A DNA stretch of 64,000 nt from Gordonia soli NBRC 108243 (GCF_000334455.1 NZ_BANX01000020.1:181972-245971); one strand, 5' to 3'. Positions 25,349 through 33,785 are shown, numbered from the stretch's first letter. The notes: generated by a model not told the origin, from the sequence alone. A program made the numbers and translations.

Positions 25349-26533
25349 ATGAATCGGGACCTAGCGATCGACGCCACTCGTGGGCTGGCGATCTGGAGCA
25401 TGATCAGCGCGCATTTCGCCTTCGGCACGCTGATCGAGGCCCCGACCCACAGTTTCCCGTATGTGGACGGGATGTCGGCGTTCGTGCTGCTCTCCGGCCT
25501 GATGCTCGGATTGGTCTACCGACGCTGGATCGAGCGCTTCTCGCTCGGCTACGCCTACTGGCGTCTCACCAAGCGCCTCGTCGTGCTCTACCTGTGCCAG
25601 TTGACGATCGCCCTGGTCGCGGTCGCAGCAGCCGTCGAGGGACACCGCTGGCTGACTCTGCTGCTGCCGATCGACGGTTGGTCGCACGGCCTCCGGCTCG
25701 TGTTGACGATGGACTACATCCCCAGCGGCGGCAACATCCTGCTGCTGTACATGCTCCTGATGGCGTCGGCCTTCGCGCTCTTCCCGCTGCTCCGGCTCGG
25801 GTGGTGGCTGCCGATCCTCGGTGCGTCGCTGGCGCTCTACGTCTTCTCCCAGGTCGCATCGCCGGACTGGTTCTACCTGAGTGCCTACATGCAGACGCCG
25901 CGCATCCAGAACTGGGCCGGCTGGCAGCTCATGTTCATCCCCGCCGTGGTGGTCGGCTGGAACTGGGAGATCTGGCGCATCACCGAGTTCGTCGACCGAT
26001 GGCTCGTCGCAATCATCGGCGTCGCGGTGGCGGTCGGTGTCGTACTGCACTTCACCTTCCAGGACGGTCCACTGAAGGCACTCGAACCCGGTGTCGCCGA
26101 CAAGCTGGAATTCGGTTGGGCCCGTGGGGTCGCGGCGTGGGTGGTCATCCCCGCCGTGTACGGGCTCTTCCGCGTGTTGTTGCGATGGTGGCATCGCGAC
26201 TGGTTCCGCCCGCTGGTCATGACCGGGTCGCGCAGTCTCGACTCCTATGTGCTGCAGGCCATCGCACTGGTCCTGATCCCGATCCACGTGGCCCACCGTC
26301 CATGGAGCCTGGTCACCACGACTGCCGTCACGCTGATGGTGTTCGCGCTGTGCTGGCTGTGGGCGGAGTTCCGGCGGGCGATGCGCATCGACAAACTCCA
26401 TCGGCTGCCGGTGATCGTGTACCGCCGCGTGGTCCGACGTCCGGTCACCCCGGAGCCCGAACCACTCGACGACCTCCCCACGCCGCCGGCAGCACCCACT
26501 CACCCCGAACCACAGCTCGCGCCCACGCACTGA
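25349..26533 (+). CDS. OpgC-domain polytopic membrane protein, probable acyltransferase
   Basis: The 394-residue protein has about ten hydrophobic helices and a proline-rich cytoplasmic tail. The start MNRDLAIDATRGLAIWSMISAH matches OpgC and related acyltransferase-3 proteins, where an early Asp/Arg-His pair sits at the membrane. OpgC succinylates periplasmic glucans in proteobacteria; in actinobacteria the acceptor is unknown and may be an envelope glycan. ATG at 25349 has AGGA six bases upstream, with a TACCCT element ten bases before it. The fadD terminator just before suggests independent transcription. It converges with the methyltransferase gene; the 66-bp gap shows no clear hairpin. 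Confidence 0.8.
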   Translation: MNRDLAIDATRGLAIWSMISAHFAFGTLIEAPTHSFPYVDGMSAFVLLSGLMLGLVYRRWIERFSLGYAYWRLTKRLVVLYLCQLTIALVAVAAAVEGHRWLTLLLPIDGWSHGLRLVLTMDYIPSGGNILLLYMLLMASAFALFPLLRLGWWLPILGASLALYVFSQVASPDWFYLSAYMQTPRIQNWAGWQLMFIPAVVVGWNWEIWRITEFVDRWLVAIIGVAVAVGVVLHFTFQDGPLKALEPGVADKLEFGWARGVAAWVVIPAVYGLFRVLLRWWHRDWFRPLVMTGSRSLDSYVLQAIALVLIPIHVAHRPWSLVTTTAVTLMVFALCWLWAEFRRAMRIDKLHRLPVIVYRRVVRRPVTPEPEPLDDLPTPPAAPTHPEPQLAPTH

Positions 26534-26599
26534 TCGACCGACCCCGCCACGACGTGCGCCGGCTCCATCGCGTCGGCTCCGTCACGTCGGACGCCGCGA

Positions 26600-28177
26600 T
26601 CATTCCGCCTGATACAGGATTCCCCGCGTGATCGCCTCGCGGACGACCGGTAGCGCGGCCTCGGCGAGGGCGTCGGAGTCGACACCGTGGAACCCGGCGA
26701 GCAGGTCGATGAGCATCGCCAATGGCACCTCGCCCCGACATCCGGCGAACAACGCCCGGGACACCTCGTCGACCGCGACGGTGGCGCCCGGACCACCCGG
26801 CCGGTTCACCGAGGATGCGATCTCCTGCCACCCTTCAGGTCCCGGAAGCGACTGGGCGGTGAGCATCACCGGGGCGGTGCTCAGGCGGGCCGCCAGCAAT
26901 TCCGCGTCGCTGGTGTCGCGAAGGTATGCACGACGCCTCAGGAATGCCGCCGCCTCGTGACCGGTCACCTCTTCACCGGCGGCCAGTATCTCCTCGAAGA
27001 CCTGATCGGGACCGCGACTCCCGGCGACCTCCGGCAGCCGGACCGTGATGACACCCATCCCGATCCCGACGATGCCCTGGTCGGAGAACCATTGCAGCCA
27101 GCGACCTCCGCGCGCCGCGGACTGCTCGGCGGTCTCCCCCGCGTCCGACAGCCACAGCGAGACGTAGGACACCGGGTCGGCGAGTTCGCGTTGGACCACC
27201 CAGGCGTCGAGTCCGGTGTCCGCGAGCCATTCCCGCGGCCGAGCGGACCAGTCCTCCGGATCACGGACCACCCAGTTCGCCAGGATCTGCGCGGTGCCAC
27301 CAGGATTCAGATGGTCGGCGAGACCGGCGACCAGCGCGGCGCAGATCGTGTCGCCCGCCATCCCGGAGTCGCGATAGATGTAGTCCTGCTCCCCCGCGCC
27401 CACCACGAACGGTGGATTCGAGACGATGAGGTCGAATCGTTCACCTGCCACCGGCTCGAACAGACTGCCGGGGCGCAGATCCCACTCCAGGCCGTTCAGC
27501 CGGGCAGTGGCCGCTGCGAGTGCGAGAGCACGGTCGTTGGTGTCGGTGGCGACCACCGTGTCGCAGTGCCCCGACAGATGCAACGCCTGGATTCCGCACC
27601 CGGTACCGAGGTCGAGAGCGCGACCGACGGGATCGCGGATCACTGCGCGCGCCAACGACACCGACGCCCCGCCGATGCCGAGCACATGGTCGTGGTGGAC
27701 GGGTCCAGGCCGAAGGGCGGCATCCTGGTCGGAGATCACCAGGTAGTCGCGCTGATCGTCGGCGTGCGGCCGGATGTCGAGGATCGCGCGCACGCTGACC
27801 TGCCCGTCGCCCATCCCGTCCGCGTCGCCGACGATCTCGAGGACACCTTCCCGACGGAGTGCATCGAGTCCGACTCCCGGAAAGGCCTGGACCACCACCT
27901 CTTCCGGCTCGTCACTGCCGAGCAGGAACAGTCGGATCAGCACGGCCAACGACCGGCGTTCGGCGTCGACGTGCTCGGTGGCGTGGATGGCAGGCCACCA
28001 GACCCCGCGGCCCAGGGCCTCGTTCGCCTCGTCGCCGAGCACTGCTCCCACGCCGTCCGACGTGAAGCCGGCCGCGCGCAGGTCGACGCCCAGTGCATCG
28101 ACGACGTCGCCGTCGGTGAGCGGTAGCCGCCTCGTGGCGCCGGTCGACTGCGACCCCGCCCGCTCGACGTCAGCCAA
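26600..28177 (-). CDS. SAM-dependent methyltransferase, PrmC/RlmG-like (DUF7059)
   Basis: The 525-residue protein has an N-terminal DUF7059-type region (about 1-150), a Rossmann methyltransferase core (LDLGTGCGIQ near 190, then IVSNPPF), and a C-terminal domain of about 150 residues. NPPF is the signature of N-methylating enzymes acting on an amide or exocyclic amine, such as rRNA guanine or a glutamine side chain. The actual target is unknown. The start appears to be TTG at 28177, which overlaps the upstream HTH gene by eight bases; no better in-frame start is visible near the conserved region. Coupling to the HTH gene is likely. Confidence 0.85.
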   Translation of the reverse strand: MADVERAGSQSTGATRRLPLTDGDVVDALGVDLRAAGFTSDGVGAVLGDEANEALGRGVWWPAIHATEHVDAERRSLAVLIRLFLLGSDEPEEVVVQAFPGVGLDALRREGVLEIVGDADGMGDGQVSVRAILDIRPHADDQRDYLVISDQDAALRPGPVHHDHVLGIGGASVSLARAVIRDPVGRALDLGTGCGIQALHLSGHCDTVVATDTNDRALALAAATARLNGLEWDLRPGSLFEPVAGERFDLIVSNPPFVVGAGEQDYIYRDSGMAGDTICAALVAGLADHLNPGGTAQILANWVVRDPEDWSARPREWLADTGLDAWVVQRELADPVSYVSLWLSDAGETAEQSAARGGRWLQWFSDQGIVGIGMGVITVRLPEVAGSRGPDQVFEEILAAGEEVTGHEAAAFLRRRAYLRDTSDAELLAARLSTAPVMLTAQSLPGPEGWQEIASSVNRPGGPGATVAVDEVSRALFAGCRGEVPLAMLIDLLAGFHGVDSDALAEAALPVVREAITRGILYQAE

Positions 28178-28370
28178 CTTTTCGGTACTTCTTGTGCATC
28201 GCCTGCTTGGACACGCCGAGCAGGAGCCCGATCTCGGCCCACGACAATCCCGACAGTCGGGCCCGCCGCACCGCGACCTCTTCTTCGCGCGCGACCTCCT
28301 GTCGCAGCGACGCGATGCGCACCAACTGCTCGATCGGCGTCTCGTCGCCGTCGTCCACTCCGGTCTTCAT
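28170..28370 (-). CDS. Small helix-turn-helix protein
   Basis: Sixty-six residues that are almost only a helix-turn-helix: an acidic N terminus, a helix IEQLVRIASLRQEVAREEEVA, then LSWAEIGLLLGVSKQAMHKKY, a sigma-region-4/LuxR-like DNA-recognition motif. It probably binds DNA as a dimer or partners with another protein. ATG at 28370 has GGGGTG just upstream; a GTG one codon earlier is possible. Its stop overlaps the methyltransferase start by eight bases. A perfect palindrome lies 30-47 bp upstream of its start (28400-28417), consistent with autoregulation. Confidence 0.8.
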   Translation of the reverse strand: MKTGVDDGDETPIEQLVRIASLRQEVAREEEVAVRRARLSGLSWAEIGLLLGVSKQAMHKKYRKVG

Positions 28371-28399
28371 CACCCCAGCGTGCCCGCCGATCGGACATT

Positions 28400-28417
28400 C
28401 GTCAACTCAGGTTGACG
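28400..28417. promoter_or_regulatory. Perfect palindrome upstream of small HTH gene
   Basis: CGTCAAC TCAG GTTGACG has 7-bp perfect arms and a 4-bp spacer, 30 bp before the HTH start codon. The arms contain TTGACG on each strand, so it may overlap a -35 element. It is a candidate self-operator. Confidence 0.5.
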
Positions 28418-28452
28418 TTGGACGTCGGTCCTGCCCCGCGCCCCATGTTCTT

Positions 28453-28510
28453 CCGCCCCGAACTTCTTCTTCCGTCGCCTGCAGTCGGCGGAAGAAGAAG
28501 TTCGGGGCGG
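28453..28510 (-). terminator. 22-bp perfect hairpin after excalibur gene
   Basis: Bases 28453-28474 pair perfectly with 28489-28510 (22 bp, core GAACTTCTTCTTCCG) around a 14-nt loop. The hairpin starts 33 bases past the stop of the minus-strand excalibur gene. No U-tract follows, and the length is unusual for a simple terminator. Confidence 0.6.
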
Positions 28511-28542
28511 AGGAACGAGCGGAGGTCTGGGGCGGGTTCGCT

Positions 28543-28773
28543 TTACTCGCAGGCGATCCCGTCGCCATCGCGGTCGAGGTGACTGTCGTATCCGTCCTCG
28601 CCACGGCGGATCGGCGCCGCACCGGCGTCTCGTGCCGCGGTGCAGTTCTTGTAGTAGACGACCGGCGTCGGGGCCGGGGGCGCAGCAGCCACCGGCGCCG
28701 CCACGACGAGACCCGCCCCCATCAATCCTGCTACCGCGATCAGTCCCGCGAACCCACGGCGCCGTGTCGTCAT
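28543..28773 (-). CDS. Secreted excalibur calcium-binding domain protein
   Basis: Seventy-six-residue secreted protein. Signal peptide residues 1-30 carry twin-Arg-like basic residues, then a hydrophobic stretch and an APVAAAPP cleavage region. The mature part is one excalibur domain: YYKNCTAARDAGAAPI followed by DSHLDRDGDGIACE, with the Ca-binding DxDxDG loop and two cysteines. Such domains occur alone or on extracellular nucleases and surface proteins; the role of stand-alone forms is unknown. ATG at 28773 has AAGGATG upstream and is preferred to an earlier ATG at 28791. Confidence 0.88.
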   Translation of the reverse strand: MTTRRRGFAGLIAVAGLMGAGLVVAAPVAAAPPAPTPVVYYKNCTAARDAGAAPIRRGEDGYDSHLDRDGDGIACE

Positions 28774-28953
28774 GTCGTCATCCTTCGTCAATGTCCAGCC
28801 CCTGGTCAGGGTCGATAGATCATGCGCCCATCACATCGGGCCGGTGGCCACTTCGAAGCACATTCAGTCGAACGGACGAGCGTCACCACCGTCCTGGCCG
28901 GTGGATACTCAGTCGCCGCCGGTCTCTGCGGGCGGTACGCTGATCCCGCACAC

Positions 28954-29036
<83 letters not shown>

Positions 29037-29057
29037 CCATGGTCCCGGCGTTCGGCA

Positions 29058-29738
29058 CTATCCCAGCCCCGGCACCGCCGACCTCGGGTCGGTCCCGGCG
29101 AAGGCGAGTCCGATGACCGCGCCGGCGAGTTCCTCGATCTGGCGAGCGCGGTCGAGCGGGCCGAGTACGTGGGCGGTGGCACCGACATCGCCGACCAGCC
29201 GACTCGTGAGCGCCAGCGCCCGGGCGTCGTCACCGGCGATGGGGACGACCACGCCGTCGGGCACATCGGCCCAGGTCGGTGCCGGGTAGACGTTGAAGGC
29301 CTTCACGACGTGCGCCGCCGGAATACGACTGGCGATGTGGTCGGCTGCCGACCCGGTCGGAAGGAGGTGGCTTCCCACCGCGTGGACGACCGGATTCGTC
29401 GGATCGATGATCGTCACACCGGCCAGATCGTCGCTCGACGATTCGGCGTCCGGCGACTCCGGATCTCGCGAGACGACCTCGTCGAGCACGGAGTCCACTG
29501 CAGCCCAGGGCAGGGCCACGACGACGGCATCGACACCGCGGGTGACTTCGGCGAACGAGCCCACGCTCACCCCCGGGCCTAGTGACTGTGCGAGATCGAC
29601 TGCGGGGGTGCGTGATCGGCTGCTGACCGCGACGGAGTGGCCGGCGCGTGTCCACGCACCGGCGAGTGCGCGGGCGACGTTGCCGGCACCCCAGACGCCG
29701 ATGCGCAGCGGACGATGGTGGCTTGTCGGAGAGTTCAT
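29058..29738 (-). CDS. NADPH:F420-type oxidoreductase (NAD(P)-binding)
   Basis: The 226-residue Rossmann protein starts with LRIGVWGAGNVARALAGAW, the dinucleotide loop of the F420H2:NADP oxidoreductase (Fno)/ProC-like family. SSRSR after the second strand suits the NADP 2'-phosphate. The segment AAHVVKAFNVYPAPTW matches the family motif that packs on F420 or a small ketone. It may transfer hydride between NADPH and F420, or act as a related NADP reductase. ATG at 29738 has no Shine-Dalgarno; TACGTT seven bases upstream suggests a leaderless mRNA. It is divergent from the HxlR gene across 55 bp, so HxlR may control it. Confidence 0.83.
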   Translation of the reverse strand: MNSPTSHHRPLRIGVWGAGNVARALAGAWTRAGHSVAVSSRSRTPAVDLAQSLGPGVSVGSFAEVTRGVDAVVVALPWAAVDSVLDEVVSRDPESPDAESSSDDLAGVTIIDPTNPVVHAVGSHLLPTGSAADHIASRIPAAHVVKAFNVYPAPTWADVPDGVVVPIAGDDARALALTSRLVGDVGATAHVLGPLDRARQIEELAGAVIGLAFAGTDPRSAVPGLG

Positions 29739-29745
29739 GGTCGAG

Positions 29746-29751
29746 AACGTA
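29746..29751 (-). promoter_or_regulatory. -10 element of F420-type oxidoreductase gene (leaderless)
   Basis: TACGTT on the minus strand, seven bases before the ATG at 29738. Confidence 0.55.
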
Positions 29752-29780
29752 GTGAGGACGATCCACACCGATCGGTGCAT

Positions 29781-29786
29781 TACGGT
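29781..29786 (+). promoter_or_regulatory. -10 element of hxlR-type gene (leaderless)
   Basis: TACGGT, seven bases before the ATG at 29794. The two divergent -10 elements here are 29 bp apart, so one bound regulator could cover both. Confidence 0.55.
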
Positions 29787-29793
29787 TGATGCC

Positions 29794-30282
29794 ATGGTCG
29801 CGACCAGCGCTGCACCGCCTCCGCCGTCGAACCGACCCGCGAGCGCGTCCCCGTCCCCGTCCCCGCCGCGCGACGAACTCGTCGCCGACTGCCGGGTGCG
29901 TGCCGCCACCGATCTGTTGATGCACCGCTGGGATCCGGTGGTCCTCGCCGCCCTCGACGAGAAGTCGCGCGATCGGTCGGCGCTGCGGGCCGCGATCGGC
30001 CAGATCTCCGACAAGGTGCTCGGCCAGACCCTCGACCGCCTCGAGGCGTCCGGCCTCATCACGCGGATGCGCACGAGGACGGCCCCGCCGCGCGCGGTCC
30101 TCTCCCTCACTCCGTTGGGCACGAGTTTCTGCCGCGGGCCGCTGCAGGCGCTCGGCGATTGGGCCGAGACCCACGGCGATGACCTTCTCGACGCGATGAG
30201 CGCAGGCGGCGATCACGCCGTGACCGCCGAGGCCGAGAACGGCGTGCGAGCCTATAGCGGTACCCCTCACCCCTCGGGATAG
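29794..30282 (+). CDS. HxlR-family winged-helix regulator
   Basis: The 162-residue protein has a Pro/Ser-rich N terminus of about 30 residues, then an HxlR/MarR-like winged helix: LMHRWDPVVLAAL, a recognition helix in ISDKVLGQTLDRLEASGLI and a wing with RTAPPRAVLSLTPLG. HxlR proteins usually answer to aldehydes, quinones or oxidants and control a divergent oxidoreductase, which fits the divergent F420-type reductase. The last 16 bases overlap the end of the convergent cupin gene. It has no conserved cysteine at the usual HypR position. Confidence 0.85.
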   Translation: MVATSAAPPPPSNRPASASPSPSPPRDELVADCRVRAATDLLMHRWDPVVLAALDEKSRDRSALRAAIGQISDKVLGQTLDRLEASGLITRMRTRTAPPRAVLSLTPLGTSFCRGPLQALGDWAETHGDDLLDAMSAGGDHAVTAEAENGVRAYSGTPHPSG

Positions 30283-30602
30283 AACAGGAACAGCGTGCAC
30301 CCGACCCGTGTCTGCGGCACGTGCCACGAGCCGGCCGGCGCATGCAGGAACGAACCCGCCGGATACTCCCGTGCACCGTCGTCGAAGACGCCGTCGACGA
30401 CATAGACCTCTTCGGGGCCGGGTTCGTGGACATCCCGTCGCGGCCACCCGCTGCCGGCGTCCATCTCCAACACATTCGCGTGCGCACCGTTCGCACCGGT
30501 CCACAGTCGGCGGAGCCGGACACCCGGCAACACCTCCCGAGACGGAATGGTCGCGGCGTTCGACGACTCGTATCCGGGCTGGTCGAGGATCTCGCTGGTC
30601 AT
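30267..30602 (-). CDS. Cupin-domain protein (ChrR-like)
   Basis: The 111-residue single cupin has the two motifs in degenerate form: GWPRRDVHEPGPEEVYVVDGVF and then PAGSFLHAPAGSWHVPQT. His and Glu residues are in metal-ligand positions (HEPGPEE, SWH). It resembles the ChrR cupin and small sugar or aldehyde-binding cupins. Substrate is unknown. It is convergent with and overlaps the HxlR gene by 16 bp, and is divergent from the GlxA-type regulator gene 71 bp away. Confidence 0.82.
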   Translation of the reverse strand: MTSEILDQPGYESSNAATIPSREVLPGVRLRRLWTGANGAHANVLEMDAGSGWPRRDVHEPGPEEVYVVDGVFDDGAREYPAGSFLHAPAGSWHVPQTRVGCTLFLFYPEG

Positions 30603-30661
30603 GTCCCGACCCTGGCATCGGAACCATCTCGGGCACGAGGTCGTCGGCGGCCGCGATGGGG

Positions 30662-30667
30662 TACTTT
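30662..30667 (+). promoter_or_regulatory. -10 element of GlxA-type regulator gene (leaderless)
   Basis: TACTTT, six bases before the ATG at 30674. Confidence 0.5.
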
Positions 30668-30673
30668 CGTGCC

Positions 30674-31600
30674 ATGCATCGTGTGGTGACGCTGGTGCGA
30701 TCGGTCCAGTCGACCTTCGAACTCGGATGCGCCGTCGAGGTCTTCGGCACCGAGCGGGCCGGCATCCCGACACATTACGAGCTGACCATGTGCACCGAGA
30801 CCCCGGGTCGTGTCACGACAGCAGCCGGCTACTCCATCGATGTCCCGACGGGCCTCGATGCCCTCGAGACCGCGGACACGATCATCGTCCCCGGCTGGCT
30901 CCCCGTCGACGTCCCACCGACCCCGCGGGTGATCGCAGCGCTCCGCCGAGCGCACCACCGGGGCGCCCGGCTGGTCACCATCTGTTCCGGAGTCTTCGCG
31001 CTGGCCCACACCGGTCTGCTCGACGGAAGGTCGGCGACCACGCACGAGAGCCGAATCGGTCTGTTGCAGAAGATGTTCCCAGCGGTGCGTGTCGTCGAGA
31101 CGTTGTTCGTCGACCACGGTGACGTGGCGACGAGCGCGGGCGCGGGCGCCGGGATCGAGTTGTGCCTGCATCTGGTCGAGCACGACCACGGTGCCGCCTA
31201 CGCGGCCGCGATCGCGCGCAGCATGGTCGTCCCACGACGTGCGCGGCCGACCACGACTCGACCCGATGGACGGCCCGCATCGGGGATCGCGTCCGCTGAG
31301 GCCTGGATCGACGCGCACCTCCCCGACCGGCTCTCCGTCGCCGATCTCGCCACGCACCTCTCCGTGTCCCCGAGGACGCTGGCGCGTCGATGCGCCGACG
31401 AACTGGGAGTCGCTCCGGGTGAGTGGATCGTGTCGCGTCGAGTCCGGGCTGCGCAGGCGCTGCTCGAGCGCACCGACCTGACCGTGGACGCGATCGCCAC
31501 CCGCGTCGGTCTCGGGTCGGCAGTGAACCTGCGACGCCGATTCCACACCCACGTCGGTGTCACGCCCAGCGACTATCGGCGGAGCATCCGCGCGGCCTGA
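30674..31600 (+). CDS. GlxA-type AraC regulator with DJ-1/PfpI domain
   Basis: The 308-residue regulator has an N-terminal class I glutamine-amidotransferase-like (DJ-1/PfpI) domain with the nucleophile-elbow Cys104 in TICSGVFALAHTG. Its C-terminal AraC domain (about 215-308) shows SVADLATHLSVSPRTLARRC and a second helix-turn-helix ending NLRRRFHTHVGVTPSDYRR. Relatives control arginine, betaine or nucleoside use or other stress genes; the signal here is unknown. ATG at 30674 is chosen because TACTTT lies six bases upstream; an ATG six codons earlier is possible. Confidence 0.9.
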   Translation: MHRVVTLVRSVQSTFELGCAVEVFGTERAGIPTHYELTMCTETPGRVTTAAGYSIDVPTGLDALETADTIIVPGWLPVDVPPTPRVIAALRRAHHRGARLVTICSGVFALAHTGLLDGRSATTHESRIGLLQKMFPAVRVVETLFVDHGDVATSAGAGAGIELCLHLVEHDHGAAYAAAIARSMVVPRRARPTTTRPDGRPASGIASAEAWIDAHLPDRLSVADLATHLSVSPRTLARRCADELGVAPGEWIVSRRVRAAQALLERTDLTVDAIATRVGLGSAVNLRRRFHTHVGVTPSDYRRSIRAA

Positions 31601-31696
31601 CGCCGGCGGACTGCCGCAATCGCTCACGGACGTGATCCCGACCACCCCCGCGAGCATCGAGGCACACCGCCGGCGAGCGCGTCGACGCTGGTCAGG

Positions 31697-31702
31697 TACC
31701 GT
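31697..31702 (+). promoter_or_regulatory. -10 element of lprD-like gene (leaderless)
   Basis: TACCGT, six bases before the ATG at 31709. Confidence 0.55.
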
Positions 31703-31708
31703 CGAGTC

Positions 31709-32194
31709 ATGGCATCGGCACCCCTGCGACAGCGGCGCCACCGCCCGGCGCTGATCGCGCTGGTGGTGGTCGCAGCCGTGGCCTGCCTGGCATTGGCGTG
31801 GTGGCAGTGGAGTCGCTACGAGTCGGCGTCGGGAACGGGTCAGAACCTGGGGTACGCGCTGCAATGGCCGGCGTTCGCCGCCGCGGTGATCTACGCGTAC
31901 CGCCGGTTCGTGGTCCTGGAGAGCGACCCGGACGAGGTCGAGAAGATCGCCCCGGGCTCCCGTGGCGCAACTGAGATCCCCGAGGGCATCCTCCCCGACC
32001 GGCCGACGACGCCGAGTGCTTCGTCGCTCACCTCCCCTCCGACGCCGGCCGAGGACGACAGCCTCACCGCGTACAACCGCTATCTGGCCGAGCTCGAAGC
32101 GCAGTCGATGGCCGAGGACGCTCGCGCGGGTGTCCGCCATACCGGCGGTGGCGGCCGCGCCCCAGTTCCCGACAGTGAGGACCCGACACCGTGA
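31709..32194 (+). CDS. LprD-like membrane or lipoprotein
   Basis: The 161-residue protein has an Arg-rich N terminus, a hydrophobic helix with a cysteine (VAAVACLALAWWQW), a second hydrophobic segment (LQWPAFAAAVIYAYRRF) and a charged, Pro/Ser-rich tail. From memory this matches mycobacterial LprD (Rv1343c), which also sits beside a DUF3817 gene (Rv1342c). Function is unknown. The VACLAL site is a weak lipobox, so it may instead be an integral membrane protein. The stop overlaps the next gene by four bases. Confidence 0.78.
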   Translation: MASAPLRQRRHRPALIALVVVAAVACLALAWWQWSRYESASGTGQNLGYALQWPAFAAAVIYAYRRFVVLESDPDEVEKIAPGSRGATEIPEGILPDRPTTPSASSLTSPPTPAEDDSLTAYNRYLAELEAQSMAEDARAGVRHTGGGGRAPVPDSEDPTP

Positions 32195-32535
32195 CCGAAG
32201 CACGTACGCAGGCACCGACCACCCCCGTCGACAAGGTCCGGGGAGCCCTCCTGCGGTACCGGGTGCTGGCGTGGATCACCGGCCTGTGGCTGCTGCTGCT
32301 CGTCGTGGAACTCGTCATCAAGTACGGCTTCGGCAGCACGGCGCTGGACTTCGTGCCCTTCGTACACGGCTGGGTGTACTTCGTGTACCTGATCTTCGCG
32401 ATCGACCTCGCCATCAAGGTCCGTTGGCCGCTGGGCAAGACCGTGCTCACGGCCATCGCGGGCACCATCCCCTTCCTCTCCTTCTGGGTGGAGCACATCC
32501 GCACCCGCGAGGTGAAAGCGGAATTCGGCCTCTGA
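32191..32535 (+). CDS. DUF3817 integral membrane protein
   Basis: The 114-residue protein has three hydrophobic helices: YRVLAWITGLWLLLLVVEL, the next around VPFVHGWVYFVYLIF, and TVLTAIAGTIPFLSFWVEH. The sequence pattern HGWVYFVY and FWVEH is typical of DUF3817. Function is unknown. GTG overlaps the upstream LprD-like stop (GTGA), so the two are translationally coupled. A second DUF3817 gene lies at 54310-54669. Confidence 0.87.
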   Translation: MTEARTQAPTTPVDKVRGALLRYRVLAWITGLWLLLLVVELVIKYGFGSTALDFVPFVHGWVYFVYLIFAIDLAIKVRWPLGKTVLTAIAGTIPFLSFWVEHIRTREVKAEFGL

Positions 32536-32672
32536 GGCCGGGACCGGCAACCACCGGCCGACCACCAGCGCCCGTACATCCAAGCTCACGGCCCGGGAAT
32601 TCATCGTCCTCATGGACGGGTGACACCTGAGGGGTGCCGTCTGTTCACGGCCTGCCGACAAGACTGTCGATC

Positions 32673-33785
32673 ATGCGGATCGTGCAGCTCGCCAACTTCT
32701 ACGGCTCGCGGTCCGGCGGGCTGCGTACCGCCGTCGACCGTTGGGGCGCAGGCTATGTCGCCGCCGGTCACGAAGTCGCCCTCGTGGTACCGGGCACCGA
32801 GGACCACGAGGAGGTCCTCGACAGCGGAGTTGTGCGAATCCGGGTCGCGGCCGGACGCCTCCCGTTCTCCGGTGGCTACCGACTCGCCCGACCCCATCGG
32901 GTCGCCGAGGCCGTCGCACATCTGGCCCCCGACGCCATCGAGGTCTCCGATCGACTGACCCTGCGCGGCTTCGGTCGCTGGGCCCGCGACCGGGACATCC
33001 ACTCGACGATGGTGTCGCACGAACGACTGGATCGCCTGCTGGGCATGGTGATGCCGCGCTCGATCGCGCGCCTGGCGGCCGATCGCGCCAACTCCGCGAC
33101 CGCAGCGTCGTACGACTCCATCGTGTGCACGACGCCGTTCGCGGCCGCGGAGTTCGACCGCATCGGCGCGGGCAACGTGGTGCGCGCGCCACTCGGCGTC
33201 GACCTCGACATCTTCGATCCGCGCCACGCCGACCGCACCCTCGCTGCACGCTGGGTCGACGACGAGACCACGCTGATCACCCACTGCGGCAGGCTCTCCC
33301 CGGAGAAGCGTCCGGATCGGAGCATCGCGGCGGTGGCCCGGCTGCACTCGGCACGGCGGCGCGTGCATCTGGTGATCGCCGGTGACGGTCCGCGGCGGCC
33401 GGCCCTGGAACGGGCGGCGCGCGGACTCCCGGTCACCTTTCTCGGGCACCTACCCGACCGAACCCAGGTGGCGACCCTGCTCGCGACCACCGAGATCTCC
33501 GTCGCGCCCGGACCGCACGAGACGTTCTGTCTGTCCGCACTGGAGTCCCTGGCCTCGGGGACGCCGGTGGTCGGGTCACGGTCGTCGGCGGTGGCCGGGA
33601 TCGTCGACCCGAGTTGCGGTGCGCTCGCCGAGGACTCGACCACGGGGTTCGCCGACGCCATCGAGGACCTGCTCGCGCGGCCACGGCCGGCTCGCGAATC
33701 GGCCGCACGACGCCGTGCGATGTCGTTCCGGTGGTCGGACTCCATCGACCGCATGATCGGTGTGCATCGGGGTGCTCGGGTCTGA
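32673..33785 (+). CDS. GT4 mannosyltransferase, MgtA/PimB type
   Basis: The 370-residue GT-B glycosyltransferase starts MRIVQLANFYGSRSGGLRT, close to M. tuberculosis MgtA (Rv0557), which moves mannose from GDP-mannose to a glucuronosyl- or phosphatidylinositol-type lipid acceptor in lipomannan-like glycolipid synthesis. C-terminal features are GRLSPEKRPD, VIAGDGP, FLGHLP and the nucleotide-sugar motif PGPHETFCLSALESLASG. The acceptor here is inferred from similarity. ATG at 32673 begins the family N terminus. It does not lie at this place in M. tuberculosis and interrupts the otherwise shared order lprD...rdgB. Confidence 0.87.
   Translation: MRIVQLANFYGSRSGGLRTAVDRWGAGYVAAGHEVALVVPGTEDHEEVLDSGVVRIRVAAGRLPFSGGYRLARPHRVAEAVAHLAPDAIEVSDRLTLRGFGRWARDRDIHSTMVSHERLDRLLGMVMPRSIARLAADRANSATAASYDSIVCTTPFAAAEFDRIGAGNVVRAPLGVDLDIFDPRHADRTLAARWVDDETTLITHCGRLSPEKRPDRSIAAVARLHSARRRVHLVIAGDGPRRPALERAARGLPVTFLGHLPDRTQVATLLATTEISVAPGPHETFCLSALESLASGTPVVGSRSSAVAGIVDPSCGALAEDSTTGFADAIEDLLARPRPARESAARRRAMSFRWSDSIDRMIGVHRGARV

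Noticed and set aside
23413..25428. A 671-codon minus-strand frame opposite fadD
   Set aside because: Shadow of fadD; translation is low-complexity Val/Asp/Gly with no motif.
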